A DNA stretch of 38,737 bases from an uncultured Bacteroidia bacterium (GTDB lineage Bacteria > Bacteroidota > Bacteroidia > Bacteroidales > Prolixibacteraceae). Where the stretch lies: the NCBI GenBank assembly GCA_903927965.1, contig CAIYPA010000453.1:1-38737 (forward strand), in the 5' to 3' direction. This document shows, piece by piece, positions 9,074 to 16,299 of this stretch. A program made the translations under genes and the position numbers. Under the pieces are notes generated by a model, which worked only from the letters and a program-made list of their open reading frames with translations, ran no database searches and was not told the origin of the DNA. The first letter of the stretch is position 1; the number at the start of each line of letters is the position of its first letter.

Positions 9074-9406
9074 TTTTCAAGATGGTGGGCTGTAATTGTT
9101 TGCATTGTCTGATAAGGAATGAGCTGTTATAGATAAACTGAGGCCTCACAACAAAACGGGCAAAGCGACAGGTGCAGAAATGGGCCACTGGTATGGAGTA
9201 TCGTGTAAACATGTTAAATCGCTTATTTACAAAATCAGACTTTTACCCTTGTTGCCATTCAAGGGATCTGGTATAACATATTGATAGGATGAGTGTTGAT
9301 TCACTGAAAACACACTCGGTCACTTGTCTTAAAGTTAAATTTGCTTAAAAATTTGATCTTTTCATTGAAAACAATCTCCCACCGAGCCAACAGATGAACT
9401 AAGAAT
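9074..9406. other. Intergenic region with shared flank and relic leader
   Basis: From about 9100 to 9195 the sequence resembles the downstream flank of copy 1. From about 9288 to 9372 it resembles the promoter/leader region upstream of copy 3 (GAGTGTTGATTCACTGAAAAC, CTCGGTCACTTGTC, then TTTGATCTTTTCATT). No ATG or coding frame of the family follows. It is read as the stub of a lost fourth unit. Confidence 0.5.
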
Positions 9407-9895
9407 TTATTTTTTCATGGTATTTTTGAGCAACTGATTTTTCTCTTTTGCGTTTTTACCGTTTAGTGGAATAACAATTTTGCCACAAGTGATCCAATGG
9501 CCTGCCAAAGCTCCAGCGCCAGTTATCCCTCCAAAAATAAGCGGGGCTTCAATTAACATCCCCCAGTTCTTATCATCGGCCGATTTGATCATCGAACCCG
9601 CAACGATTGTACCGATTAACGTTCCACCCAGCATCCCAATCAGTTGGCCGGTCATATGCCTTGTTTTGTTCCGGACCTGCAACTCCGATATTTTGTCCCA
9701 TTGATAACTTTTTTCCAATGATCGAAATAGTAATGAACCATTTGAGTAAGTTGCTAAAATAGAATCATTTGAAAAAGCATAATTTCCTTTTGAGACATTC
9801 ATGCCGCCAGAAGTCCTTAACCAAACTTCATAGCGTTGTCCAAAACAGGCGTGAGTTGCTGTAAACCCAAGAATAACCAAGATTAGCGTTTTCAT
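9407..9895 (-). CDS. Secreted or membrane protein with glycine-rich segments, unknown function
   Basis: Not recognised. The 162-residue protein starts at the ATG at 9895; a TTG two codons upstream is less likely. It opens with a signal peptide-like stretch (MKTLILVILGFTATHACFGQ). The following 70 residues are polar. Then come two glycine-rich hydrophobic segments, MTGQLIGMLGGTLIGTIVAG and LIFGGITGAGALAGHW, which resemble glycine-zipper membrane segments. The C-terminus is lysine-rich. It is encoded opposite to the surface-protein array, and its upstream region faces the DraG-like gene. An envelope location is inferred. Confidence 0.6.
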   Translation of the reverse strand: MKTLILVILGFTATHACFGQRYEVWLRTSGGMNVSKGNYAFSNDSILATYSNGSLLFRSLEKSYQWDKISELQVRNKTRHMTGQLIGMLGGTLIGTIVAGSMIKSADDKNWGMLIEAPLIFGGITGAGALAGHWITCGKIVIPLNGKNAKEKNQLLKNTMKK

Positions 9896-10069
9896 TGCCA
9901 AAGAGTCTAAATTTTACTTTTTAAATCCTTAAATTTCATATGTTGGACATCAATAAAATTGCAGATGAATCCAATGTTAAAGTTATACAATTCAATCATA
10001 TAAGGATTTTTTTTATAAAACTATTAACTTTTATTTTTTAGTGTGACACGTTTTGGCATTGTAGAACCT

Positions 10070-10077
10070 TACCTTTG
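10070..10077 (+). promoter_or_regulatory. -7 promoter box of the DraG-like gene
   Basis: TACCTTTG fits TAnnTTTG exactly and ends 20 nt before the ATG at 10098, giving a very short predicted leader. No clear -33 TTG at 19-20 bp spacing was seen. Confidence 0.5.
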
Positions 10078-10097
10078 ACCGAAATAGCTGTACAATA

Positions 10098-11126
10098 ATG
10101 AGAAACATTTGTAAGGATATCTTATTTGGCGTGGCGGTTGGCGACGCCTTGGGTGTCCCTGTGGAATTCAAAGACCGGCAAACCATTGCAATGAACCCGG
10201 TTACGGATATGATCGGATATGGAACACACCAGCAGCCTCCGGGAACGTGGTCGGATGACAGTTCCCTTTCGTTCTGTCTTGCCGAATCGTTGTGTGATGG
10301 ATACAACCTGGACGACATCTCTTCTAAATTTGTCGGATGGTTGTATAAAGGGCATTGGACACCGCATGGCGAAGTTTTTGACATTGGCAATACGACCCGT
10401 AACGCAATAAACAACCTTAAAAATGGGAGTCAACCTACCCTAGCCGGTGAAACTGGCGATTACTCCAATGGGAACGGTTCGTTGATGAGGATATTGCCAC
10501 TCCTGCCGCATCTTGTTCATCTTAGTTTTGAGGAACGTTATCAGATCATCAGTGATGTTTCTTCGATTACGCACCGTCATCCAAGATCAATCCTGGGATG
10601 TATCGTATTCATCGAATATGCTTTAAACCTGCTCCACCAGGATTCACTTTTAAGTTTACGGAAATTAAGTTTAGATTTCCATAACCATCTTGAGAAGTAT
10701 CCCGAACTGGGAAAGGAGGCCCACCATTATCACAGATTATTGGGTTGTATGACAAATGAAGAATACGATTCATTAAAAATTTCCGATCCACAGGCATATG
10801 AATCCATTGATTTCATGGAAGCATCAATCCCTTCAATTTCAAGTGCAAGTCTTGACAACATTAGGTCAGGCGGTTACATTGTCGATACCCTTGAGGCAAG
10901 CATCTGGTGCCTGATCAATTCAAAAAATTATAAAGAAGCGGTTCTACTCGCCGTAAATTTGGGGGGCGATACGGATACGACCGGGGCTGTTACAGGTGGG
11001 TTGGCTGCACTTTGTTATGGATTTGAATCTATCCCTGAAAATTGGGTAAACCAACTTGCCAGAGTGGATGATATTGTGGAGCTGTCCGGAAGATTTTACA
11101 AATATTATATGAGCATAAACTTTTAA
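10098..11126 (+). CDS. ADP-ribosylglycohydrolase family protein (DraG/ARH-like)
   Basis: Predicted to hydrolyse ADP-ribose linkages on proteins or nucleic acids, or related ADP-ribosyl compounds, using two metal ions. The 342 residues carry the family landmarks in order: GVAVGDALGVPVEF near the N-terminus, WSDDSSLSFCLAESL (metal-binding S/T-D-D), NGNGSLMRILPLL, ITHRHPRSILG, and the C-terminal metal motif NLGGDTDTTGAVTGGLAAL. Length is normal for DraG. The ATG at 10098 is supported by a promoter box 20 nt upstream. It is followed 17 nt later by a 51-aa gene. DraG partners in nitrogenase regulation are absent here, so the natural substrate is unknown. A counterpart to the ADP-ribosyltransferase-like protein encoded at 24270-24860 is possible but only inferred from co-occurrence. 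Confidence 0.88.
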   Translation: MRNICKDILFGVAVGDALGVPVEFKDRQTIAMNPVTDMIGYGTHQQPPGTWSDDSSLSFCLAESLCDGYNLDDISSKFVGWLYKGHWTPHGEVFDIGNTTRNAINNLKNGSQPTLAGETGDYSNGNGSLMRILPLLPHLVHLSFEERYQIISDVSSITHRHPRSILGCIVFIEYALNLLHQDSLLSLRKLSLDFHNHLEKYPELGKEAHHYHRLLGCMTNEEYDSLKISDPQAYESIDFMEASIPSISSASLDNIRSGGYIVDTLEASIWCLINSKNYKEAVLLAVNLGGDTDTTGAVTGGLAALCYGFESIPENWVNQLARVDDIVELSGRFYKYYMSINF

Positions 11127-11143
11127 CATTAAAACTAATTATC

Positions 11144-11299
11144 ATGAAAGGATTTTCATTTTCGTGGAAGCGTTTAATCGGCGTTACAAGTGTCAAACAG
11201 ACCATTGCCCGGCAAACAGGCATACCAACTTCAAAACAAGGTATTGAAAGAAAAATTGGTGGTGCAGTAATCAAAGCCTTGTTTGGTAAAGGGAAATGA
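11144..11299 (+). CDS. Small basic conserved-looking protein (51 aa)
   Basis: This is an open frame of 51 codons from ATG to TGA. Residues 1-20 read MKGFSFSWKRLIGVTSVKQT, followed by IARQTGIPTSKQGIERKIGG and ending KALFGKGK. The composition is basic with amphipathic stretches. My impression is that similar short proteins with the FSFSWKR and RxTGIPT(S/T)..G motifs occur in other Bacteroidota, but this was not checked. It starts 17 nt after the DraG-like stop codon and may be co-transcribed with it. Function unknown; nucleic-acid or ribosome binding would fit the charge but is speculative. Confidence 0.65.
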   Translation: MKGFSFSWKRLIGVTSVKQTIARQTGIPTSKQGIERKIGGAVIKALFGKGK

Positions 11300-11402
11300 A
11301 GCCAATCTGCAACTCCTATTACTTATTCATTCACAATCTCCTGAATAAATCAATGCCCTAAATAGTAAGTCAAACATACAGATTAGCGAATTAAAAAATT
11401 TC

Positions 11403-11429
11403 TATATTTGTACACTTTTTTAAAAGGAG
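11403..11429 (+). promoter_or_regulatory. Promoter box and Shine-Dalgarno-like site of ileS
   Basis: TATATTTG at 11403-11410 matches the -7 consensus. AAGGAG at 11424-11429 is an unusually good ribosome-binding sequence for this window, though 13 nt from the ATG at 11443. No T-box-like leader was seen. Confidence 0.55.
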
Positions 11430-11442
11430 TTTTTAAAGCGCT

Positions 11443-14400
11443 ATGAGTAACAAATTCAGGGAGTACAAGGAGTTTGACCTTTCCAAAATTAATAAGGATG
11501 TTCTCAAAATATGGGAAGAAAACGACACGTTTCATCAATCCATTTCGATACGTGCCGGAAGGCCAACCTTTGTTTTTTACGAAGGACCTCCCTCCGCGAA
11601 TGGTTTACCGGGCATCCACCATGTTGTTTCAAGGGCAATTAAAGATATTTTCTGCCGTTACAAAACCCAGCAGGGATTTCTGGTAAAACGCAAAGCCGGA
11701 TGGGATACCCATGGGCTTCCTGTTGAACTTGCCGTCGAAAAATTATTGGGCATTACCAAAGAGGACATTGGTAAAACCATCTCTGTTGCCGATTTTAACA
11801 ACGTCTGTCGGAAAGAGGTGATGAAATATACCAAACAGTGGGAAGACCTTACCCGCCAGATGGGCTATTGGGTCAATATGGACGATCCCTATGTCACTTA
11901 TGATAGCCGTTATATCGAAACTTTGTGGTGGCTGCTGAAAGACATTTACAAGAAAAACCTTCTATATAAGGGATATTCGATACAACCGTATTCGCCGGCT
12001 GCAGGTACAGGGTTAAGTTCCCATGAGTTGAATCAGCCCGGTTGCTACCGCGATGTGAAAGATACCACATGTATTGCACAATTCAAGGTGGTGAAGGATC
12101 TCAAGTCGGAATTGTTGTTTGGTGGCGTCGAAAATGATCTTTTCATTCTTGCCTGGACAACCACGCCATGGACATTACCTTCCAATACAGCTTTGGCAGT
12201 TGGGGCACATATCCGGTATGTCAAAGTCAAAACATTTAATCCATATACTTCGGAACCAGTCAATGTCATTTTGGCTAAGGATCTGTTCAGAAATTATTTC
12301 CCCGAAAAAAATGATGGGTTGTCTTTTGAAGAATACAAAGGGGACAGCAAAAATATCCCCTACGAAGTTCTTGACGAATATGCTGGATCACAATTAGTTG
12401 GGTTGAATTATGAACAGTTGATTCCCTGGGTGAAACCGATGGGCGATGCATTCAGGGTCATTGCCGGTGATTTTGTGACAACTGAGGATGGGACTGGAAT
12501 TGTTCACATTGCCCCAACATTTGGAGCCGATGACGACCGTGTTGCCAAACAAACAGGAATCGCACCGCTTATGCTGATCGACAAGGAGGGAAAAAACCAA
12601 CCAATGGTTGATCGACAGGGACGGTTCTTCCGAATTGGTGACCTTTCTGAGGAATTTGTCTCTCAAAATATTAATGTTCAGTTATATAGCGAATATGCTG
12701 GAAGGTTTGTCAAAAATGCTTTTGATGATACCCTTACTGACGACGATTCTACACTTGACATTGATCTGTCGGTAATGTTGAAAAAGGAAAACCGTGCGTT
12801 CAGGGTGGAAAAGCACGTCCACAACTACCCGCATTGCTGGAGGACCGACAAACCGATCCTTTATTACCCGCTCGATTCGTGGTTTATCCGCACCACAGCC
12901 GTGCGCGACCAGATGATTGCTTTAAACAAAACGATCAACTGGAAACCTCAGTCAACCGGAACCGGTCGTTTTGGGAACTGGCTTGAGAACCTTGTGGATT
13001 GGAACCTATCCCGTTCGCGCTTCTGGGGCACACCCCTTCCAATCTGGCGCACCGAAGACAGGACTGAGGAGATTTGCATCGGATCGGCAGAGGAGCTTAT
13101 AAACGAAATCAATAAATCGGTGGCTGCCGGTGTGATGGAATCCAATCCATTCAAGGATTTTATCGTGGGTGATTTTTCAAAGGAAAATTACGAAAAAATA
13201 GATTTTCACCGTCCCTATGTGGATGATGTGGTCCTCGTTTCCTCAAAAGGATCAAAGATGTTCCGCGAAACCGACCTGATCGATGTCTGGTTCGATTCGG
13301 GGTCTATGCCTTTTGCCCAGGTCCACTATCCTTTTGAGTGCCTCCCCCCAACCCCCTCCCAAGGAGGAGTAGAAGGAGATCAAAAATATCGATCTGAAAG
13401 TGTCGGGGATGGGGCTTCTTTTCCTTTCCCTGCCGATTATATTGCCGAAGGGGTTGACCAGACACGAGGCTGGTTCTTTACTCTCCATGCCATTTCAACA
13501 ATGGTGAAAGATTCCATTTCGTATAAAAATATTATTTCCAATGGGTTGGTTCTGGATGCCAATGGGAATAAGATGTCGAAACGTTTGGGCAATACAGTCG
13601 ATCCGTTTGAAACCATCGAAAAATATGGTTCCGATCCGTTGCGTTGGTACATGATCACCAACTCCCAGCCGTGGGACAACCTGAAATTTGATATTGCTGG
13701 TGTAGAAGAGGTTCGCCGTAAATTTTTCGGTACTCTTTACAATACCTACAATTTCTTTGCATTGTATGCCAATGTCGATGGATTCACGTTTAAAGAAGAA
13801 TTGGTTGCCGATGAATTGCGCCCCGAACTTGACCGCTGGATTCTGTCGTTGTTGAACAGTCTGATCAAAGAGGTCACTGAAGCTTTTGAGACTTACGAAC
13901 CAACACGTGCCGGAAGGGCAATTTCAGAGTTTGTTACTGAAAATCTATCCAATTGGTATGTTCGTTTGAGCAGGAAAAGGTTCTGGGGCGGTGAATATGA
14001 TAAAGATAAAGTCTCAGCCTATCAGGCACTCTATACCTGTCTTGAAACTGTCGCAAAATTGGCAGCACCCATTGCTCCATTTTATACTGATTTGTTATAT
14101 AGCGACTTAAATAAAGTAAGTGGCCTGGATACTTCGACATCGGTGCATTTGACCATGTTCCCGAAAGCCGATGAAAGACTGATCAATGTGGAACTTGAAG
14201 AGCGGATGGACATCGCCCAAAAGGTATGTTCCATGATCCTGGGACTTAGGCGGAAGGAGAAAATTAAAGTGCGCCAACCGCTTGCAAGGATCATTGTCCC
14301 TGTTCTCAACGAGAACTTCCGCAAACAGTTCGAAGCGGTGGAAAGCATCATCCTTACAGAAGTAAATGTGAAGAAGGTTGATTATCTTACTGATTCAGAG

Positions 14401-14952
14401 GGGGTTATTAAGAAGAAGATAAAGGCCAATTTCAAAATACTCGGCCCAAAATATGGAAAACTCATGAAATCTGTTTCTGGTTTAATCGGAAATATGAGCC
14501 AATCGGAGATTTCTGCTTTTGAAAGGACCGGTTCTTTTGATTCCACATTTGATGGCTCCCCTGTGACGTTGTCCCTTGAAGATGTCGAGATCCAATCGGA
14601 GGATATCCCGGGACTTCAGGTGGCAAGTGAAGGGGCAATTACGGTCGCCCTCGATATTTCAGTTACCCCGGAGTTGCGTCTTGAAGGTATTGCAAGGGAA
14701 TTCGTGAACCGCATTCAAAATTTGCGGAAAGAGAGCGATTTTCAAGTGACCGATAAGATTATCCTGCGCATTGTTGGTCATCCTGAACTTCAGGAAGCAA
14801 TGGCAAAATATAGTGAGTATATTGGCCATCAAACACTTGCCTCAAAGGTTATTATTGTTGGTTATTTACCGGAAGGAATCGGGAAGCTTGTCGAAATAGA
14901 AAAAGGGATTGAGACTTACATACAGGTGGAAAAGGACAATCTTTATGATTGA
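11443..14952 (+). CDS. ileS: Isoleucyl-tRNA synthetase with swapped GIHH signature
   Basis: Charges tRNA-Ile in the cytoplasm and edits valine. The 1169-residue protein has GPPSANGLPGIHH (signature motif at residues 57-60 is G-I-H-H, not H-x-G-H), KAGWDTHGLPVE, the CP1 editing domain with AWTTTPWTLPSNTAL, DVWFDSGSMPFAQ, GVDQTRGWFFTLHAIS, and KMSKR at residues 710-714. The C-terminal anticodon-binding and tail domains are present. The GxHH order is known from the eukaryote-like IleRS2 type and has been linked there to very high mupirocin resistance. Between DVWFDSG and FPADYIAEG the protein carries about 28 extra residues (CLPPTPSQGG...GDGASF) that look like a translated repeat element. Identity is certain. 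Confidence 0.97.
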   Translation: MSNKFREYKEFDLSKINKDVLKIWEENDTFHQSISIRAGRPTFVFYEGPPSANGLPGIHHVVSRAIKDIFCRYKTQQGFLVKRKAGWDTHGLPVELAVEKLLGITKEDIGKTISVADFNNVCRKEVMKYTKQWEDLTRQMGYWVNMDDPYVTYDSRYIETLWWLLKDIYKKNLLYKGYSIQPYSPAAGTGLSSHELNQPGCYRDVKDTTCIAQFKVVKDLKSELLFGGVENDLFILAWTTTPWTLPSNTALAVGAHIRYVKVKTFNPYTSEPVNVILAKDLFRNYFPEKNDGLSFEEYKGDSKNIPYEVLDEYAGSQLVGLNYEQLIPWVKPMGDAFRVIAGDFVTTEDGTGIVHIAPTFGADDDRVAKQTGIAPLMLIDKEGKNQPMVDRQGRFFRIGDLSEEFVSQNINVQLYSEYAGRFVKNAFDDTLTDDDSTLDIDLSVMLKKENRAFRVEKHVHNYPHCWRTDKPILYYPLDSWFIRTTAVRDQMIALNKTINWKPQSTGTGRFGNWLENLVDWNLSRSRFWGTPLPIWRTEDRTEEICIGSAEELINEINKSVAAGVMESNPFKDFIVGDFSKENYEKIDFHRPYVDDVVLVSSKGSKMFRETDLIDVWFDSGSMPFAQVHYPFECLPPTPSQGGVEGDQKYRSESVGDGASFPFPADYIAEGVDQTRGWFFTLHAISTMVKDSISYKNIISNGLVLDANGNKMSKRLGNTVDPFETIEKYGSDPLRWYMITNSQPWDNLKFDIAGVEEVRRKFFGTLYNTYNFFALYANVDGFTFKEELVADELRPELDRWILSLLNSLIKEVTEAFETYEPTRAGRAISEFVTENLSNWYVRLSRKRFWGGEYDKDKVSAYQALYTCLETVAKLAAPIAPFYTDLLYSDLNKVSGLDTSTSVHLTMFPKADERLINVELEERMDIAQKVCSMILGLRRKEKIKVRQPLARIIVPVLNENFRKQFEAVESIILTEVNVKKVDYLTDSEGVIKKKIKANFKILGPKYGKLMKSVSGLIGNMSQSEISAFERTGSFDSTFDGSPVTLSLEDVEIQSEDIPGLQVASEGAITVALDISVTPELRLEGIAREFVNRIQNLRKESDFQVTDKIILRIVGHPELQEAMAKYSEYIGHQTLASKVIIVGYLPEGIGKLVEIEKGIETYIQVEKDNLYD
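13341..13425 (+). repeat. Palindrome-bearing repeat-like insertion inside ileS
   Basis: This stretch begins with a C-rich run (CCTCCCCCCAACCCCCTCCC) and includes a small palindrome, CCTCC (13355-13359) with GGAGG (13363-13367). The base composition is unlike its surroundings, and it encodes residues absent from the conserved synthetase core. C-rich CCTCC/GGAGG elements of this kind occur between and inside genes in Bacteroidota. The right boundary is approximate. Confidence 0.6.
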
Positions 14953-15034
14953 ACTTTTTGGACGGTAAATCATTATAATACAAAAGAATAGATGGAGCCT
15001 AAATATATTATTTTTACATTAAACAGTTGATGTT

Positions 15035-15412
15035 ATGAGCGAGAAAACACGATATTCGGATGAAGAACTTGTAGAGTTCAAGGAGTTGATCCAGGAAAAA
15101 CTGATCAAAGCACGTCAGGATTATGAATTGTACAAGAATGCCATTACCCATGGTGATGGGAACGGGACAGAGGATACTTCGCCAACCTTCAAAGTGTTGG
15201 AAGAGGGTGCTGCTACATTGTCGAAAGAGGAAGCTGGAAAACTTGCCCAGCGTCAGTTGAAGTTTATCCAATATTTGGAAGCTGCCCTTGTACGCATCGA
15301 AAACAAAACGTATGGAATCTGCCGTGAGACCGGAAAGTTGATTTCGAAAGAGAGGCTTCGGGCTGTTCCACATGCTACCTTGTCGATTGACGCAAAGAAC
15401 AATCAACGTTAA
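15035..15412 (+). CDS. DksA/TraR-family protein lacking most zinc-binding cysteines
   Basis: Members of this family bind the secondary channel of RNA polymerase and modulate initiation. The 125-residue protein has a long helical N-terminal part (about residues 1-85) and the family's C-terminal signature ENKTYGICRETGKLISKERLRAVPHATLS. Only one of the usual four zinc-finger cysteines remains: CxxC has become CRET and the second pair is S...A. Such cysteine-poor versions seem common in Bacteroidota. It sits between ileS and lspA and is followed by two hairpins. Its partner is presumed to be RNA polymerase; sensitivity to ppGpp cannot be judged. Confidence 0.8.
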   Translation: MSEKTRYSDEELVEFKELIQEKLIKARQDYELYKNAITHGDGNGTEDTSPTFKVLEEGAATLSKEEAGKLAQRQLKFIQYLEAALVRIENKTYGICRETGKLISKERLRAVPHATLSIDAKNNQR

Positions 15413-15423
15413 CTGATTTACTC

Positions 15424-15450
15424 TTTAAAGGAATACACTATTCCTTTAAA
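15424..15450 (+). other. Perfect 12-bp hairpin downstream of the DksA-like gene
   Basis: TTTAAAGGAATA (15424-15435) is perfectly complementary to TATTCCTTTAAA (15439-15450) with a 3-nt loop. No T-run follows, so it may be an RNA-stabilising 3' end structure rather than a terminator. It starts 11 nt after the stop codon. Confidence 0.6.
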
Positions 15451-15462
15451 TTATTGAGCATT

Positions 15463-15490
15463 CGGGGGTTATACTATCCCCCGTTTTTTT
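15463..15490 (+). terminator. Intrinsic terminator just before lspA
   Basis: CGGGGG (15463-15468) pairs with CCCCCG (15478-15483) across a 9-nt loop, and seven T follow at 15484-15490. It ends only 19 nt before the lspA start codon. Confidence 0.85.
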
Positions 15491-15509
15491 ATTTTCAAAC
15501 CAAATTTAT

Positions 15510-16181
15510 ATGAGTTCAAAGTCAAAGTCTATCCTGATCATATTTCTTATTCTATTTTTTGACCAGGCACTTAAAATCTGGATTAAAACCAATTTAATGC
15601 TTGGAGATGAGATCGTTATCGCTAAGAATTGGTTCATTCTCCATTTTGTTGAGAACAATGGGATGGCTTTTGGGCTTGAGTTTGGAAACAGTATTGGAAA
15701 ATACTTTTTGAGTGTTTTCAGGATTTTGGCAGTCGGTGCAATTGGATGGTACATTTCCAAATTGTGGAAAAAAGAGGTGCCATTTGGTGTAATTTTTTGT
15801 TTCTCATTGATTTTGGCTGGAGCCATCGGAAATATTCTCGACAGTGCTTTTTATGGATTGATATTTAACGATAGCTATGGGCGGATTGCGACCCTTTTCC
15901 CACAAGGGGGTGGATATGCTGGCTTCCTTCAGGGAAGGGTGGTCGATATGTTTTATTTTCCTTTAATATCAACTACTTATCCGTCATGGGTCCCTTTCTT
16001 TGGCGGTGAAAGTTTTGTTTTTTTCCGCCCCGTGTTTAATATCGCCGACTCATCCATCACAATAGGAATTATTTCGATCCTGGTCTTTTATCGGAAATTC
16101 TTTGACGAAAAACAACCACTTGTCGAATCCCAACCAGTTGAAATTTCTTCTACTGGTGATGAGACTATAAAGGATCAGTAA
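15510..16181 (+). CDS. lspA: Lipoprotein signal peptidase (signal peptidase II)
   Basis: Inner-membrane aspartyl protease that removes signal peptides from diacylglyceryl-modified prolipoproteins. At 223 residues it is longer than typical proteobacterial LspA (about 165). Motifs: a first transmembrane helix ending in FFDQALKIWIKTN, HFVENNGMAFGL, GAIGNILDSAFYG with the first catalytic Asp, and FNIADSSITIG with the second. The extra length comes from a loop (FPQGGGYAGFLQGRVVDMFYFPLIST) and a polar C-terminal tail, both usual for Bacteroidota. Lipoprotein clients encoded in this window include the S41 protease and the GH3 enzyme. An intrinsic terminator ends 19 nt upstream, and no clear promoter fits in the gap. 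Confidence 0.95.
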   Translation: MSSKSKSILIIFLILFFDQALKIWIKTNLMLGDEIVIAKNWFILHFVENNGMAFGLEFGNSIGKYFLSVFRILAVGAIGWYISKLWKKEVPFGVIFCFSLILAGAIGNILDSAFYGLIFNDSYGRIATLFPQGGGYAGFLQGRVVDMFYFPLISTTYPSWVPFFGGESFVFFRPVFNIADSSITIGIISILVFYRKFFDEKQPLVESQPVEISSTGDETIKDQ

Positions 16182-16240
16182 CTTTCGTTTTTTTAATGAT
16201 GATTAAAGTAGCCTAATAAAGGTTAAAGCATTAAACTTTA

Positions 16241-16271
16241 TTGATCTGTTGGAGGTTTAATTGTATATTTT
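16241..16271 (+). promoter_or_regulatory. Candidate promoter of the S41 protease gene
   Basis: TATATTTT at 16264-16271 differs from TAnnTTTG in one position, and a TTG at 16241-16243 lies 20 bp upstream of it. The start codon is at 16300. Confidence 0.4.
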
Positions 16272-16299
16272 TACCATCTCAATTTGAAAAATTTATGCC

